This document shows, piece by piece, positions 16,962-25,378 of a stretch of 30,793 bases of DNA. A program made the translations under genes and the position numbers. How positions within the stretch are numbered: position 1 is the first letter of the stretch; every line of letters starts with the position of its first letter. The notes under the pieces were generated by a model. That model did not search any database. It was not told the origin of the DNA and saw only the letters and a list, made by a program, of their open reading frames with translations. Source of the stretch: UM-FILTER-38-24 sp041663205 (lineage in GTDB: Bacteria > Patescibacteriota > Gracilibacteria > UBA1369 > LOWO2-01-FULL-3); the NCBI GenBank assembly GCA_041663205.1, contig JBAZQZ010000011.1, positions 1 through 30,793 on the forward strand, written 5' to 3'.

Positions 16962-18203
16962 ATGAAAAAGAAAGAAAAAATCGGGAAACTTGAACTTCTT
17001 GCGCCTGCGGGAAATTTGGAGAAAGTGAGGATCGGGCTTATGTATGGCGCTGATGCGTTTTATATGGGAATGCCGAGTTTTAGTATGAGGAGCAGAACAA
17101 ATAATTTTACCGAGGAATCTTTGATGGAGGCGGTTAAGCTTATTCGCGATGCAGGGAAGGTTTTGTATATGACTATGAATATTTATCCGCGCGGGAATAA
17201 AATTGATGCATTTAAAAAACATTTGAAGTTTGTGCGGGAAAAAGTGAAACCTGATGCGATTATCGTTGCTGATCCTGGAGTTTTTGAGCTCGTGAAAGAA
17301 TTTTATCCGGGAGCGGTTTTGCATATGTCGGTGCAGGCTAATGTTTTAAATTACAGGGCTGTGAAGTTTTGGGCTGATCAAGGCGCAAAAAGGATTATTC
17401 TTCCTCGTGAACTTATGCTTTCGGAAATTAAAGAAATTCATGAAAATGTTCCGGATATTGAGTTGGAGTTTTTTGTGCATGGTGCGATTTGCATGGCATA
17501 CAGCGGAAGATGCTTGCTTTCAAATTATATGACCGGGCGTGATAGCAATCAGGGAATTTGTGCGCATAGTTGCAGGTGGAAATATAAAGTTTATTTGGAG
17601 GAGGAAAAACGTCCCGGGGAAATGATCCCTGTTGATGAGGATGAACATGGAACGTATTTTATGAATTCGAAGGATATGTGTTTGTTGCCTTATTTGAAAG
17701 ATTTGCGTGATTCTGGAATTTGCAGTTTCAAGATTGAAGGTAGAAATAAAAGCGAATATTATCTCGCGACAGTGGTAAAGGCTTACAGAAAGGCTATTGA
17801 CGACATGATGGCGGGTAAAAAATTTGATAAAACTTTGATAGACGAGGTTGAGTCGACTGCGAATCGGGGGTTTATTCCCGGGTATCTTTTTGGTTTTCCG
17901 GCGAAAAATGATATTCATTATGGTGCCGGAACTCCGTTACAAAAAAAGAAATTTATGGGAATGGTTTTGGAGGCGAGAAATAAAACGGATTATTTGGTTG
18001 ATATAAAAAATAAACTTGTTGTCGGGGACATTTTGGAAGTTATGACTCCCGGTGAAAATTTTAAAGTTGAGGTTTTTGAGATTTTTGACGAAGAGGGGAT
18101 TGCTCTAACGGAAGCCCACGGTGGAGCCGGGAATAGAGTTCTAAGGTTTAAAGGAAATAAAAAATCGATCCCGGTATATGCGATGTTAAGGATGAAGGTT
18201 TAA
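16962..18203 (+). CDS. U32-family iron-sulfur protein (TrhP/YegQ-like)
   Basis: The 413-residue protein belongs to the former 'peptidase U32' family. The signature EFFVHGAICMAYSGRCLLS matches the family pattern, and Cys177, Cys184, Cys200 and Cys204 are placed to bind a 4Fe-4S cluster. The start LELLAPAGN followed by GADAFYMG is typical. Characterised relatives are not peptidases: TrhP uses prephenate in 5-hydroxyuridine formation on tRNA, RlhA acts on 23S rRNA, and UbiU/UbiV act in ubiquinone synthesis. The single-domain length fits TrhP best, but this is inferred. The ATG at 16962 is preferred over an in-frame TTG at 16944. The 3' end overlaps the end of aroK by 18 bp, tail to tail. A tRNA-modification role would draw on the chorismate pathway encoded next door. 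Confidence 0.88.
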   Translation: MKKKEKIGKLELLAPAGNLEKVRIGLMYGADAFYMGMPSFSMRSRTNNFTEESLMEAVKLIRDAGKVLYMTMNIYPRGNKIDAFKKHLKFVREKVKPDAIIVADPGVFELVKEFYPGAVLHMSVQANVLNYRAVKFWADQGAKRIILPRELMLSEIKEIHENVPDIELEFFVHGAICMAYSGRCLLSNYMTGRDSNQGICAHSCRWKYKVYLEEEKRPGEMIPVDEDEHGTYFMNSKDMCLLPYLKDLRDSGICSFKIEGRNKSEYYLATVVKAYRKAIDDMMAGKKFDKTLIDEVESTANRGFIPGYLFGFPAKNDIHYGAGTPLQKKKFMGMVLEARNKTDYLVDIKNKLVVGDILEVMTPGENFKVEVFEIFDEEGIALTEAHGGAGNRVLRFKGNKKSIPVYAMLRMKV

Positions 18204-18731
18204 TATTTTTTTTATAATTTTTTCTGCGTCTTTTTCTTCGTCGTCGGATCTTTTTAGTATTATATCTGAATTTTTTTTGTAAATTTCATGACGGGTTTCG
18301 TACAATTCTTTCATTTCAGAGAGCAGTGTTTTTTGGCTTGTTAAGGCCGGTCTATTATCGATTGCATGTTTTTTGTTTGAGTCCGAGATTTTTTTTGCGC
18401 AATTTTCAGGAGTATCTCTCAGGTAAACTATCAAACAATTTTTTCTGATTAGTTTTGTGTTTTCTTTTTGAATTATTGCTCCTCCGCCGAGAGATAAAAT
18501 TGTGAGTTTTTTCTTTTTATTAATTTTTTCTATTATTTTTTTTAAGATTTTATTCTCAGATTCTCGAAAAGTTTCCCATCCTTTCTTTTCGACTAAATCT
18601 TTGATGTTTGTTTTTGATGTTTTTTCTATTTCTTTGTCTAAATCGTAAAATTTCACGTTGAGTTTCTTGGCCAGCAGTAGCCCTAATTTTGTTTTTCCAC
18701 TGCCACGAAGGCCTGTTAACGCTATTATCAT
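18186..18731 (-). CDS. aroK: Shikimate kinase
   Basis: ATP-dependent phosphorylation of shikimate to shikimate 3-phosphate. The 181-residue P-loop kinase has Walker A GLRGSGKT (7-14), DLD (30-32) with the shikimate-binding Asp, FRESE with Arg56, the GGGA turn (82-85) and the lid arginine in NRPAL (Arg127). Its length fits a stand-alone AroK. It is the last gene of the shikimate operon and its ATG overlaps the MFS stop (ATGA), which suggests translational coupling. The 3' end overlaps the convergent U32 gene by 18 bp. Compared with gyrB, the sequence is Lys-rich and AT-rich, like the rest of the operon. AroK versus AroL cannot be told apart here. Confidence 0.95.
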   Translation of the reverse strand: MIIALTGLRGSGKTKLGLLLAKKLNVKFYDLDKEIEKTSKTNIKDLVEKKGWETFRESENKILKKIIEKINKKKKLTILSLGGGAIIQKENTKLIRKNCLIVYLRDTPENCAKKISDSNKKHAIDNRPALTSQKTLLSEMKELYETRHEIYKKNSDIILKRSDDEEKDAEKIIKKILNLHP

Positions 18732-19870
18732 TTGTGGTCGAAATATTTAACAAAAGAAAATACTATGATTACCGCCAGGAGTGATGTTACTCCGGTTACT
18801 GCGATGGGAATATCATATCCAAATTTTTCTCCGATAGGTCCGAAGAATGCTGATGAAACAGCTCCTCCGATTGCTGAAACAAAATTTATCATTCCTGTGT
18901 TTCCTCCTATTCTATCCATGCTGAATATTTTTGAAACACCGTAATACAGAAAGAAAAAGAATGCCGAGTCTCCTATTTCGTGTATTGTCCTGAACAATAG
19001 AGATATTTCTACAATTTTTATTGTCATTAAAATGTGACCGAATCCGCTTAAAAGCAGTCCGAAAATAAGGATGTTTTTGGCTTTCCAGTTTTTTAATTTT
19101 TTTGAAATTATCAATGTTCTTATTGCCATCGGAAGGATTGCCAGGCCCATGTATAAGCCGGTTTGGAGAGATGAGAGTTTTAAAGTTTCTTTCAAAAATA
19201 ATCCGTAAGATGTTCCTTCAACCCCAAAGTGTGTCGCGAATAGTATTATTACAAGAAGAAAAATCAGTACGTCTTTTTTGAAAATATCTTTTTTGTAATG
19301 AATAATTTCAAATTTTGTTGTGCTGTTCTTGGGGAGGATGAATATTGCTATGATTGCTAATAGTAAAAATATTATTGCTACGCCGATAAATATATTTTTG
19401 TAGTCTATGTTTGATCCGATTATGTAGCCCGTCAGCATTGTTCCGAGAGATATTGTCAGATAGTTCAAGCTTTGAAATATCCCCAGGTGTTTGTTGAAAT
19501 TTTCTGTTTCCGCCGTTCTGTAAAATAAACTGTCTGAAGACGAATCGTATATTTTGTAGGCTACTCCTGTTAATACTGCCAGGATTAGAAGTAGCGGAAA
19601 GGATGTTGTGGATGCCATTCCGAAGTAAAAAACGGCTGTCATTACCAGCGCTATTGATATTAAAGTTTTTGATTTGAATCTATCGTTTGAAAGTCCCGAC
19701 GGCAAGATTGTTACGATGCTTGCGAAAGAATTTACCGAAAAGAATGTGCCGATTTCAATCCCCGATAATCCTATTGATGCGAAATAAATTCCCCAGAAAA
19801 AGAACAGGGAAGTTTTTAACATCCTTACGATGCCGTTGAGAACTGAGATTGTTATGATTTGTTTGTTCAT
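18728..19870 (-). CDS. MFS transporter encoded inside the shikimate operon
   Basis: A 380-residue integral membrane protein with about 12 hydrophobic segments in two halves joined by a charged loop (about residues 185-205), the layout of the major facilitator superfamily. The loop between segments 2 and 3 carries PSGLSNDRFKSK, close to the MFS motif A. I start it at the ATG at 19870, which overlaps the aroA stop as ATGA; a longer frame to 19924 would add 18 residues inside aroA and is unlikely. The stop likewise overlaps the aroK ATG. This tight embedding suggests a substrate linked to the pathway, such as shikimate, an aromatic acid or an aromatic amino acid, but the sequence does not show the substrate or direction of transport. 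Confidence 0.88.
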   Translation of the reverse strand: MNKQIITISVLNGIVRMLKTSLFFFWGIYFASIGLSGIEIGTFFSVNSFASIVTILPSGLSNDRFKSKTLISIALVMTAVFYFGMASTTSFPLLLILAVLTGVAYKIYDSSSDSLFYRTAETENFNKHLGIFQSLNYLTISLGTMLTGYIIGSNIDYKNIFIGVAIIFLLLAIIAIFILPKNSTTKFEIIHYKKDIFKKDVLIFLLVIILFATHFGVEGTSYGLFLKETLKLSSLQTGLYMGLAILPMAIRTLIISKKLKNWKAKNILIFGLLLSGFGHILMTIKIVEISLLFRTIHEIGDSAFFFFLYYGVSKIFSMDRIGGNTGMINFVSAIGGAVSSAFFGPIGEKFGYDIPIAVTGVTSLLAVIIVFSFVKYFDHK

Positions 19871-21045
19871 TTTTGTAACGTATTTAAATCTTTCCAAAAT
19901 GTCGGATAACTTTTTGAAACACATTTAGGATTTTCGATTTTTAGCTTTGGCATTTTACTCTTTAATACTCCAAATGCCATGGCAATTCGGTGATCGTTGT
20001 AAGTGTTTACAAAGATGGGGGAATATTTTTTTATTAAAAATAAATCCGGATTCCCGTGGATTTCTATAAAATTTTCCCCTGTTTTTATTTTTATTCCGAA
20101 TTTTTTTATTTCGTTTTTTAATGCGGAGATTCTGTTTGTTTCTTTTATTCTTAAATTGCCGATATTTGTGATTTTTGTAATTCCGTTTGCGAACATTGCG
20201 AGGACTGAAAATGTCATAACCAGGTCTGGAGTTTCGTTCATATCTACTATGTTTAAGGCTTTTAGATTGCGTGTTCCTGTGATTTCTGTGCAATTTTTGT
20301 GTTCAATAATTTTGCATCCCATTTTTGACAAATATTCTAGAAATTTTATATCTCCTTGAATGGAATTTTTTGTGATATTTTCAAGTATTATTTTTTTGTC
20401 GGGATTGAGTGCGGCATATTCTCCAATGTATGAAGCCGATGATGCGTCGCTTTCTATCGTGAATTCTTTTAGTTTTTTATTTTCGAATTCTTTTATTATT
20501 TTTTCTGTGATTTTTATGTAAGGTTTTGAGCAAAGATTTTTTTGAATTTCGATAATTGTTTTTTTCTCCGTGAATTTTTTAATCATCATTAATGCGGAAA
20601 TATATTGACTGCTGATGTCACCTCGAATTTTCACTTTTCCTCCGGTTAGTTTTGCCGGATATATCTTTATCGGGGGGCAATCTTTTTTGTTTCCGCCAAG
20701 AGTCTCTATTTTTGCGCCGATTTGATTTAAGGCTTGTGTGAGCTCTTTTATCGGGCGTCTTTTCATTTCGGGGGAGACGTCTATCAGGATCTCTTCAAAG
20801 CCCAAGTCTTTTATTTTGAGGGCGCAATATGCTGTCAAAAATCTTGTTGTTGTTCCGGCGTTTCCCGTGTAAATTTTTATTTTTTTGTTTTTAGAGTTTA
20901 GTTTTTTAATTGCATCCGTTAAATATTTCGTGTCGTCACACTTTGGAATATTTTTTAATTTTATTTTTTTGTCATAAATCGCTGAAAGGATTATTGCTCT
21001 TGCCGCAATGCTTTTTGAGCCCGGTACTAAAATTTTTATAGACAT
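19867..21045 (-). CDS. aroA: EPSP synthase (3-phosphoshikimate 1-carboxyvinyltransferase)
   Basis: Joins shikimate 3-phosphate and PEP to form EPSP, the sixth step of the shikimate pathway. The 392-residue protein is on the short side for the family (about 420). It shows VPGSKS (7-12), GNAGTTTRFL (61-70), MKRRPIKEL (94-102), GDISSQY, SDASSASY and, near the end, YNDHRIAMAF, all family hallmarks in order. MurA is excluded by RRPIKEL and by the pathway neighbours. The start overlaps the end of aroB by 10 bp, and its TGA stop overlaps the MFS ATG. No Shine-Dalgarno precedes it, so translation is probably coupled to aroB. Confidence 0.96.
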   Translation of the reverse strand: MSIKILVPGSKSIAARAIILSAIYDKKIKLKNIPKCDDTKYLTDAIKKLNSKNKKIKIYTGNAGTTTRFLTAYCALKIKDLGFEEILIDVSPEMKRRPIKELTQALNQIGAKIETLGGNKKDCPPIKIYPAKLTGGKVKIRGDISSQYISALMMIKKFTEKKTIIEIQKNLCSKPYIKITEKIIKEFENKKLKEFTIESDASSASYIGEYAALNPDKKIILENITKNSIQGDIKFLEYLSKMGCKIIEHKNCTEITGTRNLKALNIVDMNETPDLVMTFSVLAMFANGITKITNIGNLRIKETNRISALKNEIKKFGIKIKTGENFIEIHGNPDLFLIKKYSPIFVNTYNDHRIAMAFGVLKSKMPKLKIENPKCVSKSYPTFWKDLNTLQK

Positions 21046-22094
21046 TTTGTGATTTTTTCTTTTTGCACGAATGCTTTCCCTATCTTTTTTGCGAAGACAA
21101 AATTCATGTAGTCTCCCGATCTTTTTTTGTCGCTCAAAATATCTTTTGCCTCCGGTTTTTTCATGCTTGTTGTCGGTAGTCCCGCATTTTTAAGTAATGT
21201 TTTTATTCTTTCGGCGTCGTATTCTTTCATTATTTTTTTCTCGACCGCGATGCGGTTTATCATCACCATCCCGATACTTATTGCGAATCCGTGGAGTAAC
21301 GTGTAGTTCGACATTTTCTCTAACGCATGGCCAAAAGTGTGTCCGTAGTTTAATAAAATTCTTTCGTCATTCAATTCTTTTTCATCTTTTTCAATTATTT
21401 TTACTTTGATTTTTATGGATCTTTCTATTATGTACTTAAGGGCTTTTGTTTCTTTGTTTAATATTTTTTCGAGATTTTTTTCTATGTATTTGAAAAGTTT
21501 TTTATCTTTTATCACTCCGTATTTTATTATTTCCGATAATCCGTTTACGATTTGATTTTGTGGAAGTGTTTTTAAATAATTTATATCTACAAAAACCGCT
21601 TTTGGTTGAGTGGTTGTTCCTATCAAATTTTTCCCGCAGTCCAAATCAACGCCTGTTTTTCCTCCTATGCTTGAGTCTACCATTGCCAAAAGGGTTGTCG
21701 GGATTTGGATGTAGGGGACTGCTCTCATGAATACAGCCGCCAAAAAACCTCCCAAGTCTCCTGCAACTCCGCCTCCCAAAATTATCAGTGCGGATTTTCT
21801 GTCGAAATTTTTTGCGATCATCTCCTGTGCTAATTTTTCAATTGTTCCCAGCGTTTTTGATTTTTCTCCTTGCTCGAAAGATATTATTTCGGCGTTTATT
21901 TTATTTTTTTTCAAAAATTTCAATAACGAATCTCCGTAAATTTTTTTGGTTTTTGAGTCTGTCAAAACCGCGTATTTTTCAGCGATACAATTTTCTTTTA
22001 GAAATTTCGGAAGAGAATTTATGCAATTTTCTTCTATGAAAACAGGATATTTGTCTCGCGGATGACGAGCTATCTTGACTTTTATTTTTGGCAT
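21036..22094 (-). CDS. aroB: 3-dehydroquinate synthase
   Basis: NAD- and metal-dependent cyclisation of DAHP to 3-dehydroquinate. The 352-residue protein carries GGGVAGDLGGF (NAD/phosphate site), PTTLLAMVDSSIGGKTGVD and GKNLIG, the metal-ligand Glu in GLSEIIKYG, and HTFGHALE with two further ligand histidine positions. The C-terminal KKRSGDYMNFVFAKKIGKA fits AroB. It lies 15 bp downstream of aroF and overlaps aroA by 10 bp. Short hydrophobic or Lys-rich surface stretches are the only deviations noticed. Confidence 0.96.
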   Translation of the reverse strand: MPKIKVKIARHPRDKYPVFIEENCINSLPKFLKENCIAEKYAVLTDSKTKKIYGDSLLKFLKKNKINAEIISFEQGEKSKTLGTIEKLAQEMIAKNFDRKSALIILGGGVAGDLGGFLAAVFMRAVPYIQIPTTLLAMVDSSIGGKTGVDLDCGKNLIGTTTQPKAVFVDINYLKTLPQNQIVNGLSEIIKYGVIKDKKLFKYIEKNLEKILNKETKALKYIIERSIKIKVKIIEKDEKELNDERILLNYGHTFGHALEKMSNYTLLHGFAISIGMVMINRIAVEKKIMKEYDAERIKTLLKNAGLPTTSMKKPEAKDILSDKKRSGDYMNFVFAKKIGKAFVQKEKITKCL

Positions 22095-22109
22095 GGGAAT
22101 GAGGTTAAT

Positions 22110-23129
22110 TTATTGTATCGTTTTCCCTACGGCTTTTATTATCGGTTCCGAATTTTTTAATAATGTCTTAAATTCTTCCGGGGTCAGTTGTTGTTGTGCA
22201 TCTGACAATGCTTCTTTTGGATTGGCATGTACTTCCACTATAACTCCATCCGCTCCACATGCAATAGCCGCTTTTGTCATTGGTTCGATGAGTGATTTTT
22301 TCCCCGTGCCATGGCTTGGGTCTACGATGATAGGTAAGTGAGAAAGTTCTTTTACCAGGGGAACTGTTGCGAGTGCGAGAGTATTTCTTGTTTCTTTTTC
22401 AAATGTTCGAATTCCTCTTTCGCACAAAATCACATTCGGATTTCCATGTGAAAGAATATATTCCGCGGCCAAGAGTAATTCTTCGATTGTGGCTGAAAGT
22501 CCACGTTTTAACAGTACCGGTTTTTTTATTTTTCCAAGTTCTTTCAGCAATTGGAAATTTTGCATGTTGCGTGCGCCGACTTGGATTACGTCGCTGTATT
22601 TGCAAATTTCATCCAGAAATCTTATGTCTGTTACTTCCGTCACGACTCCCATTTTGTATTTATCCGCTATGCGTTTCATTATTTTAAGTCCTTCCATTTC
22701 AAGACCTTGAAAAGCGTATGGGCCTGTTCTTGGCTTGAATGCGCCGCCTCTGAGGAGTTTTATTCCCATTTCGGCAAGCGGTTTTGCGACTGCTTCCATT
22801 TGTTCTTCGGATTCAACCGAGCAAGGCCCCGCTATCATTGCGAATGTTTTTTGGTCGCCTATTTTTACTCCGTTTACTTCTACTATTGTTGGAGTAGGTT
22901 TTAATTCTTTGCTTACGAGTTTGTAAGGGCTGACGACTCTCATTACTCTTTCCACGCCTTCGAGGGATTCAAGATGTTCGACGCTCAAGAATCTTTCTTC
23001 CCCGATTACGGCGATTACTGTGCGTTCGACTCCGAACAGAGGAACCGGGGTAAGTCCTTTTGATTTTAATTCTTCAATTATTATTTCGGCGACGTGTTTT
23101 GGTGCGCCGGATTTCATTACGATGATCAT
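22110..23129 (-). CDS. aroF: DAHP synthase (type I-beta) with N-terminal ferredoxin-like domain
   Basis: Condenses PEP and erythrose 4-phosphate to DAHP, the entry step of the shikimate pathway. In the 339-residue protein, residues 1-70 form a small ferredoxin-like domain with the pattern of the Thermotoga maritima type enzyme, where it mediates feedback inhibition by aromatic amino acids. The TIM-barrel core carries IAGPCSVES (99-107, metal-ligand Cys103), KPRTGPYAFQG (132-142), QVGARNMQN, VLLKRG, CERGIRTFE, DPSHGTG and EVHANP. It heads the operon and has its own promoter facing tatD. Feedback control is inferred from the domain, not shown. The symbol aroF is used generically. Confidence 0.95.
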   Translation of the reverse strand: MIIVMKSGAPKHVAEIIIEELKSKGLTPVPLFGVERTVIAVIGEERFLSVEHLESLEGVERVMRVVSPYKLVSKELKPTPTIVEVNGVKIGDQKTFAMIAGPCSVESEEQMEAVAKPLAEMGIKLLRGGAFKPRTGPYAFQGLEMEGLKIMKRIADKYKMGVVTEVTDIRFLDEICKYSDVIQVGARNMQNFQLLKELGKIKKPVLLKRGLSATIEELLLAAEYILSHGNPNVILCERGIRTFEKETRNTLALATVPLVKELSHLPIIVDPSHGTGKKSLIEPMTKAAIACGADGVIVEVHANPKEALSDAQQQLTPEEFKTLLKNSEPIIKAVGKTIQ

Positions 23130-23153
23130 GTGTATTGTTGTTTAGGTATATTG

Positions 23154-23181
23154 ATTGTATTTGTGTTACCTGATTTGTAAA
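23154..23181 (-). promoter_or_regulatory. Promoter of the shikimate operon
   Basis: On the minus strand TTTACA (23181-23176), 16 nt, TACAAT (23159-23154). The expected start is near 23147, giving a leader of about 18 nt without a Shine-Dalgarno. It overlaps the tatD promoter on the other strand. Confidence 0.55.
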
Positions 23182-23195
23182 GGCTTTGTTATAAT
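23166..23195 (+). promoter_or_regulatory. tatD promoter, probably leaderless
   Basis: TATAAT (23190-23195) with TGT before it (extended -10); a weak -35 TTACCT (23166-23171) lies 18 nt upstream. Only 6 nt separate the -10 from the ATG at 23202, so transcription should start at about the start codon. Confidence 0.6.
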
Positions 23196-23201
23196 GTAGT
23201 C

Positions 23202-23990
23202 ATGATTATAGATACACATGCGCATGTGACGTTTGATGAAATTGTCTCACAGGGGGTCGAAAATGTCGTAGGTAGGGCGAAAAATGCCGGTATCGAAAAA
23301 ATTATAAATATCGGATGTGACTTGAAATCTTCGCAGGATACTGTGGAATTTGCTGATAAATACGAAATTTTTTATGCAACTGTCGGGGTTCATCCTTATG
23401 ATGCGGCTCAGGTGACCGATGATTTGATGGATGATTGGAAAAAACTTATTTCTGAAAATAAAAAAATTGTCGGAGTGGGGGAGTGCGGGTTGGATTATTT
23501 TAAAGCGAAAGTGCCGAAGGATTTGCAGGCACAGGCTTTTAGGCTTCAGATAGACCTTGCGAGGAGTGCCAAAGTTTCTTTGATTGTGCATTGTCGGGAT
23601 GCGTATGATGATTGTTTGGAAATTTTGGATGAAAAATTTGATTGGGAAGAAAAAAATATCGGGATTGTTTTTCATTGTTATAGCGGGAATTTGGATTTTG
23701 CCGAGAAATTGTGGAAGAGGGGAATTTTTACTTCGTTTACAGGAATTGTGACTTATCCGAATGCGAAAGATGTGCAAGAAGTCGCTAAAAATGTTCCTTT
23801 GGATAAGTTTATGGTCGAGACTGATTGTCCTTATTTGGCACCGCAAAAGTTTAGAGGGCAGACCAACGAGCCTTCTTTTGTGGTTGAGGTTGCGAAAAAA
23901 ATTGCTGAGATTAAAGGGATTTCTTTTGAAGAGGTTTGTAAAAAATCCACCGAGAATGCCTTGAGGTTTTTTGATAGAATGGTGATTTAG
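23202..23990 (+). CDS. tatD: TatD-family metal-dependent hydrolase
   Basis: The 262-residue TIM-barrel hydrolase has all the usual metal-site motifs: DTHAHV (4-9), GVHPYD, GVGECGLDY, VHCRDA, FHCYSG and ETDCPYLAP. Family members are DNases (3'-5' exonuclease activity is known for E. coli TatD) and some may act as D-aminoacyl-tRNA deacylases; the exact substrate cannot be read from sequence. Length and start fit the family exactly. It is divergent from aroF and converges on radA with a gap of only 2 bp. The predicted mRNA is nearly leaderless. Confidence 0.93.
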   Translation: MIIDTHAHVTFDEIVSQGVENVVGRAKNAGIEKIINIGCDLKSSQDTVEFADKYEIFYATVGVHPYDAAQVTDDLMDDWKKLISENKKIVGVGECGLDYFKAKVPKDLQAQAFRLQIDLARSAKVSLIVHCRDAYDDCLEILDEKFDWEEKNIGIVFHCYSGNLDFAEKLWKRGIFTSFTGIVTYPNAKDVQEVAKNVPLDKFMVETDCPYLAPQKFRGQTNEPSFVVEVAKKIAEIKGISFEEVCKKSTENALRFFDRMVI

Positions 23991-23992
23991 AG

Positions 23993-25327
23993 CTATTGTC
24001 GGTCTTGTTGCAGTGTTCTTATCGCTTGAGTGATTTCTTTGTATGTCGGGGTTATTTGATTTGTGAAGCCAAGTTTTTCTGATTCCTTTGCTCTTTTTTC
24101 TGCATGACTGATTTTGCGAAGTTCGCCTGAAAGACCCACTTCTCCGTAGATCGCTGTTTTTTCCGGAATCGGTTTTTTTGTGTGTGAGGATACTATTGCC
24201 ATCAAAATTGCGAGGTCTGCGGCCGGCTCGTTTAAGCGGATTCCTCCGACTACATTTATGAAGACATCTTGCGTTTGAAGATTTATTTTTGCGTGTTTTT
24301 CGAGGACTGCGATGAGGATTTGCAGACGATTTAAGTCAAATCCATTTGCGGTGCGTTTCGGATATCCGAATGGGCTGGTTGAAACAAGGGCTTGTACTTC
24401 CACTAAAAACGGTCTTGTCCCTTCCATCGCGACTGTGATTGCGCTTCCTATCGCGTTTGATTTTCTGCCTTCGAGAAATTGTTCGGATGGATTTTTTACC
24501 TCTGTCATGCCTTTTTCCGTCATTTCAAAAATTCCGACTTCATTGCATGAACCGAATCTGTTTTTTGACGCGCGTAACATTCTAAATTGTTGAAATCTGT
24601 CGCCTTCGATTTGCATCACGGTGTCGACTAAGTGTTCCAAAACCCTTGGGCCTGCGAGATTTCCGTCTTTTGTGACGTGGCCGATCAGCATCACTGCGAT
24701 GGATGATGTTTTTGCCACTTCCATGATTTGTTCTGTGCAATAGCGAACTTGAGTTATTGAGCCGGCGGATCCGGGAATATCGATGCTGGAGATTACTTGA
24801 ATCGAGTCGATTATGACAAAATCCGGCTTTTCTTTTCGAATGGTTTCCAGCATTGTTTCTAAATTGTATTCGTTTATGGCTGTTAAATTTTCTTCATTTA
24901 GATTAAGTCTTTGTGCGCGCTCTGCGATTTGATCTACCGATTCTTCTCCGGAAATCAGTAAAACTTTTTTAGTTTTTGAAATATTATTTGCGATTTGTAA
25001 GGTAAGTGTTGATTTCCCGATTCCCGGCTCTCCGCTGAGCAAAATCAAACTTCCGGCGACGATTCCTCCGCCAATTACGCGGTCAAATTCTTCGATTCCC
25101 GTGAGGAATCTTGAAATTGAGGTTTTGTTCGTGTTGAGTGAAGAAGGGGATAGTGCTGAGATTTTTAGAGATCTTGGTGTCGATGAAATCCCTTGTTTTA
25201 TAGGTTTCCCGACATTTATCACGTCTTCCATAAAAGTATTCCACGCGTCGCAGTTTGGACATTTTCCGACCCATCGTTGGCTTTCATGGCTACAGTTTGA
25301 ACAAATATAGACAGTTTTTAATTTCAT
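23993..25327 (-). CDS. radA: DNA repair protein RadA (Sms)
   Basis: RecA-related, DnaB-like helicase that promotes branch migration in homologous recombination and repair. The 444-residue protein shows, in order, a C4 zinc finger (Cys9, Cys12, Cys23, Cys26), Walker A GEPGIGKST (99-107), the Walker B region VIIDSIQ (171-177), the RadA-specific KNRFG (255-259) and a C-terminal Lon-protease-like domain (about 275-444) with NVVGGIRLNEPAADLAI. The length is normal. It has its own promoter with an inverted repeat filling the whole spacer, which suggests repression. It lies downstream of a glycosyltransferase gene on the same strand and converges on tatD with a 2-bp gap. Confidence 0.96.
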   Translation of the reverse strand: MKLKTVYICSNCSHESQRWVGKCPNCDAWNTFMEDVINVGKPIKQGISSTPRSLKISALSPSSLNTNKTSISRFLTGIEEFDRVIGGGIVAGSLILLSGEPGIGKSTLTLQIANNISKTKKVLLISGEESVDQIAERAQRLNLNEENLTAINEYNLETMLETIRKEKPDFVIIDSIQVISSIDIPGSAGSITQVRYCTEQIMEVAKTSSIAVMLIGHVTKDGNLAGPRVLEHLVDTVMQIEGDRFQQFRMLRASKNRFGSCNEVGIFEMTEKGMTEVKNPSEQFLEGRKSNAIGSAITVAMEGTRPFLVEVQALVSTSPFGYPKRTANGFDLNRLQILIAVLEKHAKINLQTQDVFINVVGGIRLNEPAADLAILMAIVSSHTKKPIPEKTAIYGEVGLSGELRKISHAEKRAKESEKLGFTNQITPTYKEITQAIRTLQQDRQ

Positions 25328-25349
25328 GATTCAGGATTAAACTGTCCAT

Positions 25350-25378
25350 AGTATAGGTGAGCATACACTCACCGTCAA
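25350..25378 (-). promoter_or_regulatory. radA promoter
   Basis: On the minus strand TTGACG (25378-25373), 17 nt, TATACT (25355-25350), with the radA ATG at 25327. The spacer is filled by an inverted repeat. Confidence 0.65.

Noticed and set aside
18728..21045. UGA read as glycine (SR1/Gracilibacteria code)
   Set aside because: TGA serves as the stop of aroA and of the MFS gene exactly where family ends are expected, and full-length proteins are obtained with the standard code.
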